DNA of 33,432 nucleotides from Minisyncoccota bacterium. GTDB taxonomy: Bacteria; Patescibacteriota; Minisyncoccia; Phycocordibacterales; Phycocordibacteraceae. Under the pieces are notes generated by a model. The model was not told the DNA's origin and ran no database searches. It saw only the letters and a list, made by a program, of their open reading frames with translations. The stretch is from positions 1 through 33,432 of the forward strand of contig JAGOQE010000006.1 in NCBI GenBank assembly GCA_017991635.1. Direction: 5' to 3'. Below, piece after piece: positions 32,494-33,432 of the stretch (position 1 is its first letter; every line of letters begins with the position of its first letter). Made by a program: the position numbers and the translations under genes.

Positions 32494-33432
32494 CTAACTG
32501 CCACTGCTCACTGGTTCGTCAATGTCTATGGCTGGGACAAAACCATAGTGAGTTAGTGCTCCTTGTAGGTAGCCGAAAAACTCTGGGCTGGGAGGAGGAA
32601 ACTTTGGGTGAGGTATTACGATACCGCACGCTTCGCCCTGCTCGGCTTCACTTTCCGTTTGGTAGTGATATGAAAAGTTTGTAAAGAATGCCGCGCTCAA
32701 TGGGTACTCGGCTGGTGAGAGGTCTTTGAGTTTTTTGTTTACAAGTGCCTTGGCGTCTATAACCCACGGCTTGCTATCCATTGAGACACTCGGCGTGAGT
32801 GGGGCGTTTACGTCAATAAAGACGGCAAATGGAGTATCCTTTGGATTTTGCTCCAGCGCTTCCGTAAACATTCTACGAATAACACGTGCCGACAGCAGTT
32901 TTTCCAAAGTCGGCAATAACCCAACTTCGTGGAGAACTCCTTGGCGTCTTTTACTCTTTGCTTCTACTGCCAACGACGAACCTGTCTCTCTGTGTGTAGC
33001 AACAAACTCACAGCGCTTACTTTTACTGGTTTCGTCAGTGAACTGAATATCGCAATCCAAGCGAGCGAAAATGGCGGCTATCGCAATCTCGTACCGAGCG
33101 CCTTGGTAATGCTCTTTCGTTTTCAGACGATCCAAGAGTGTTTTTGGGAGTTTCTGTTTATGGATCAAACTACACACGTCAAAAGCAAGGAGTAATAATG
33201 ACTTGCTATACCCGTCTGGTTTAGCGCCCCACACCGTATCACTTACACGCTCCGCGGTATCTTGATTTCTTTGTATCCACTCACCAAGTTTTTCAAGGCA
33301 CAATGCAATGAAATGTCGATCTGCTTGAGGTAATGCACTCTGTGTAGAAAGCCAGTCCTGCCCCAACTCTGCCTTCAAAATATTTATCATAAATGTGTGG
33401 AAGGTTTCATTTGGTTCAACGTGTGCGTACAC
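32494..33432 (-). CDS. Possible PD-(D/E)XK nuclease-fold protein, cut by window edge
   Basis: 312 residues are visible. The frame is open to the last base, where a GTG happens to stand, so the true start is probably outside. The first ~105 residues are helical. A nuclease-like core follows: GARYEIAIAAIFARL with E115, KRCEFVATH with E142, and LAVEAKSKRR with E157-x-K159. Glu in place of the usual first-strand Asp is a known variant of this fold. It could be a restriction or repair nuclease, or an orphan of that fold. No partner gene (methylase, toxin, helicase) is visible to the left of it. Confidence 0.6.
   Translation of the reverse strand: MYAHVEPNETFHTFMINILKAELGQDWLSTQSALPQADRHFIALCLEKLGEWIQRNQDTAERVSDTVWGAKPDGYSKSLLLLAFDVCSLIHKQKLPKTLLDRLKTKEHYQGARYEIAIAAIFARLDCDIQFTDETSKSKRCEFVATHRETGSSLAVEAKSKRRQGVLHEVGLLPTLEKLLSARVIRRMFTEALEQNPKDTPFAVFIDVNAPLTPSVSMDSKPWVIDAKALVNKKLKDLSPAEYPLSAAFFTNFSYHYQTESEAEQGEACGIVIPHPKFPPPSPEFFGYLQGALTHYGFVPAIDIDEPVSSGS

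Overview
The window looks like chromosome of a Candidate Phyla Radiation (Patescibacteria) bacterium, most likely a Parcubacteria-type lineage. This is inferred from gene content and style, not from a marker search. The signs are compact genes with tiny spacers, a minimal ATP synthase with a short delta and an epsilon without its C-terminal helices, DUF5671 and Gmad2-type membrane proteins, many short orphan genes, and core genes that lack Shine-Dalgarno (SD) sequences. No rRNA, tRNA, CRISPR array, transposase or complete prophage was recognised.

Layout. 1-1343: a ParB-like protein, open to the left edge, and its terminator. 1372-7543: the full F1Fo ATP synthase operon in the order a-c-b-delta-alpha-gamma-beta-epsilon. 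7547-9275: four small genes (membrane protein, possible nuclease-fold protein, 75-aa helical protein, flavodoxin-fold quinone reductase). 9281-9449: a probable stand-alone structured RNA with promoter, an 11-bp closing stem starting at the predicted transcription start, and a terminator. 9479-15048: the GTPase-family ATPase YchF, a cysteine hydrolase on the minus strand, a DUF5671 protein and a leucyl-tRNA synthetase with a complete NUDIX domain inserted near its editing domain. 15186-20084: an envelope cluster (3D-domain protein, GH18-like glycosidase, VanY-type carboxypeptidase, class A beta-lactamase-like protein) with a SET-domain lysine methyltransferase and a DUF454 membrane protein. 20133-22349: thymidine kinase, a polytopic membrane protein, two cold-shock proteins and a junction of two broken genes (sigma region 4 and the GlsB/YeaQ C-terminus).

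22407-33432: an accessory region, nearly all on the minus strand. It holds a macro-like protein, a 37-aa basic protein, a HIT hydrolase, an FAD oxidoreductase, an HD phosphohydrolase, a short RecQ-like helicase, a possible PD-(D/E)XK nuclease cut by the right edge, and several orphans. Two genes, a Gmad2 protein and a PP2C-like phosphatase, run on the plus strand.

The main regulatory pattern is two kinds of gene start. Core and most plus-strand genes have no SD, and many have a -10 box only 6-9 nt before ATG, as expected of leaderless mRNAs. Most accessory genes have a -35/-10 promoter, a 20-50 nt leader, a clear SD (sometimes with GTG or TTG start) and their own strong hairpin terminator. 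Two terminator types occur as near-identical copies 0.6 and 1.4 kb apart, suggesting local duplication or assembly from similar gene units.
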